DNA from: Gammaproteobacteria bacterium UBA5338
GTDB taxonomy: Bacteria > Pseudomonadota > Gammaproteobacteria > Pseudomonadales > UBA5862
Length of the DNA: 7,346 nucleotides
Assembly (NCBI GenBank): GCA_002408105.1
Contig: DHQM01000198.1
Location: forward strand, 3,938-11,283
Reading direction: 5' to 3'
The translations under genes and the position numbers were made by a program. The notes beneath the pieces are model-generated. The model was not told the origin of the DNA and searched no databases. It saw nothing but the letters and a program-made list of their open reading frames with translations. Of this stretch, positions 7,230 through 7,346 are shown piece by piece (position 1 is the stretch's first letter; each line of letters opens with the position of its first letter).

Positions 7230-7346
7230 GCCGCATTCGCGCCATCACCTTCGACCTTGACGACACCCTCTGGGCTGTCACTCCTGTGCTGATCGAAGCG
7301 GAGGCCAGCCTGCTGGGGTTTCTGAGTGCGCGGGCACCACAGATCA
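7226..7346 (+). CDS. yigB: HAD-superfamily phosphatase, YigB-like, N-terminal fragment
   Basis: The first 40 codons are present and the gene runs off the right edge. The sequence opens MSRIRAITFDLDDTLW. This holds HAD motif I (DxDxT), with nucleophile D10 and acid/base D12, and resembles the E. coli YigB opening ALTFDLDDTLYDNRPVI. YigB is a cytoplasmic Mg-dependent phosphatase acting on FMN and on the riboflavin precursor 5-amino-6-(5-phosphoribitylamino)uracil. That substrate is inferred from this resemblance and the position after xerC, since the cap domain and motifs II-IV are outside the window. The ATG overlaps the xerC stop as ATGA, so translation is probably coupled; there is no strong ribosome site. 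Confidence 0.85.
   Translation, partial: MSRIRAITFDLDDTLWAVTPVLIEAEASLLGFLSARAPQI

Overview
The window is a stretch of bacterial chromosome with no mobile element, CRISPR array or RNA gene that I can recognise. High G+C, the gene content and the gene order point to a gammaproteobacterium. A class I adenylate cyclase is followed by a small YifL/LptM-type lipoprotein, lysA, dapF, a DUF484 gene, xerC and a yigB-type HAD phosphatase. From memory, this order resembles the cyaA-(cyaY)-lppL-lysA-dapF-DUF484-xerC-yigB neighbourhood of Pseudomonas and the cyaA-yifL-dapF-yigA-xerC-yigB neighbourhood of Escherichia coli. I cannot name a genus. Every gene is on the + strand.

Layout. Positions 1-338 are the 3' end of argH (arginine biosynthesis). 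A 155-base gap follows; it carries a perfect 9-bp inverted repeat with a TATACT -10-like hexamer at its centre. cyaA (494-3280) makes cAMP. It matches the family along its length but departs from the usual sequence at two places around its nucleotidyltransferase active site, which is the most interesting observation here. A 72-base gap with a -10-like TAGAAT leads into a compact gene train. This begins with a 42-codon lipoprotein gene starting at GTG (3353-3481), which is easy to miss. lysA (3484-4731) starts two bases after it. A short hairpin plus six T's straddles the lysA stop codon. dapF (4775-5605), the DUF484 gene (5602-6321), xerC (6330-7229) and the start of yigB (from 7226) then follow, with 4-base ATGA overlaps at dapF/DUF484 and xerC/yigB and an 8-base gap at DUF484/xerC.

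How the genes fit together. DapF converts LL- to meso-diaminopimelate, the cell-wall cross-linking amino acid, and LysA decarboxylates meso-diaminopimelate to L-lysine, so the two enzymes act in consecutive steps. The lipoprotein probably assists outer-membrane LPS-transporter assembly. XerC resolves chromosome dimers. The yigB-type enzyme is a phosphatase linked to flavin biosynthesis in E. coli. The shared theme is envelope and division housekeeping, and the grouping is conserved rather than novel. I did not find an undescribed multi-gene system.
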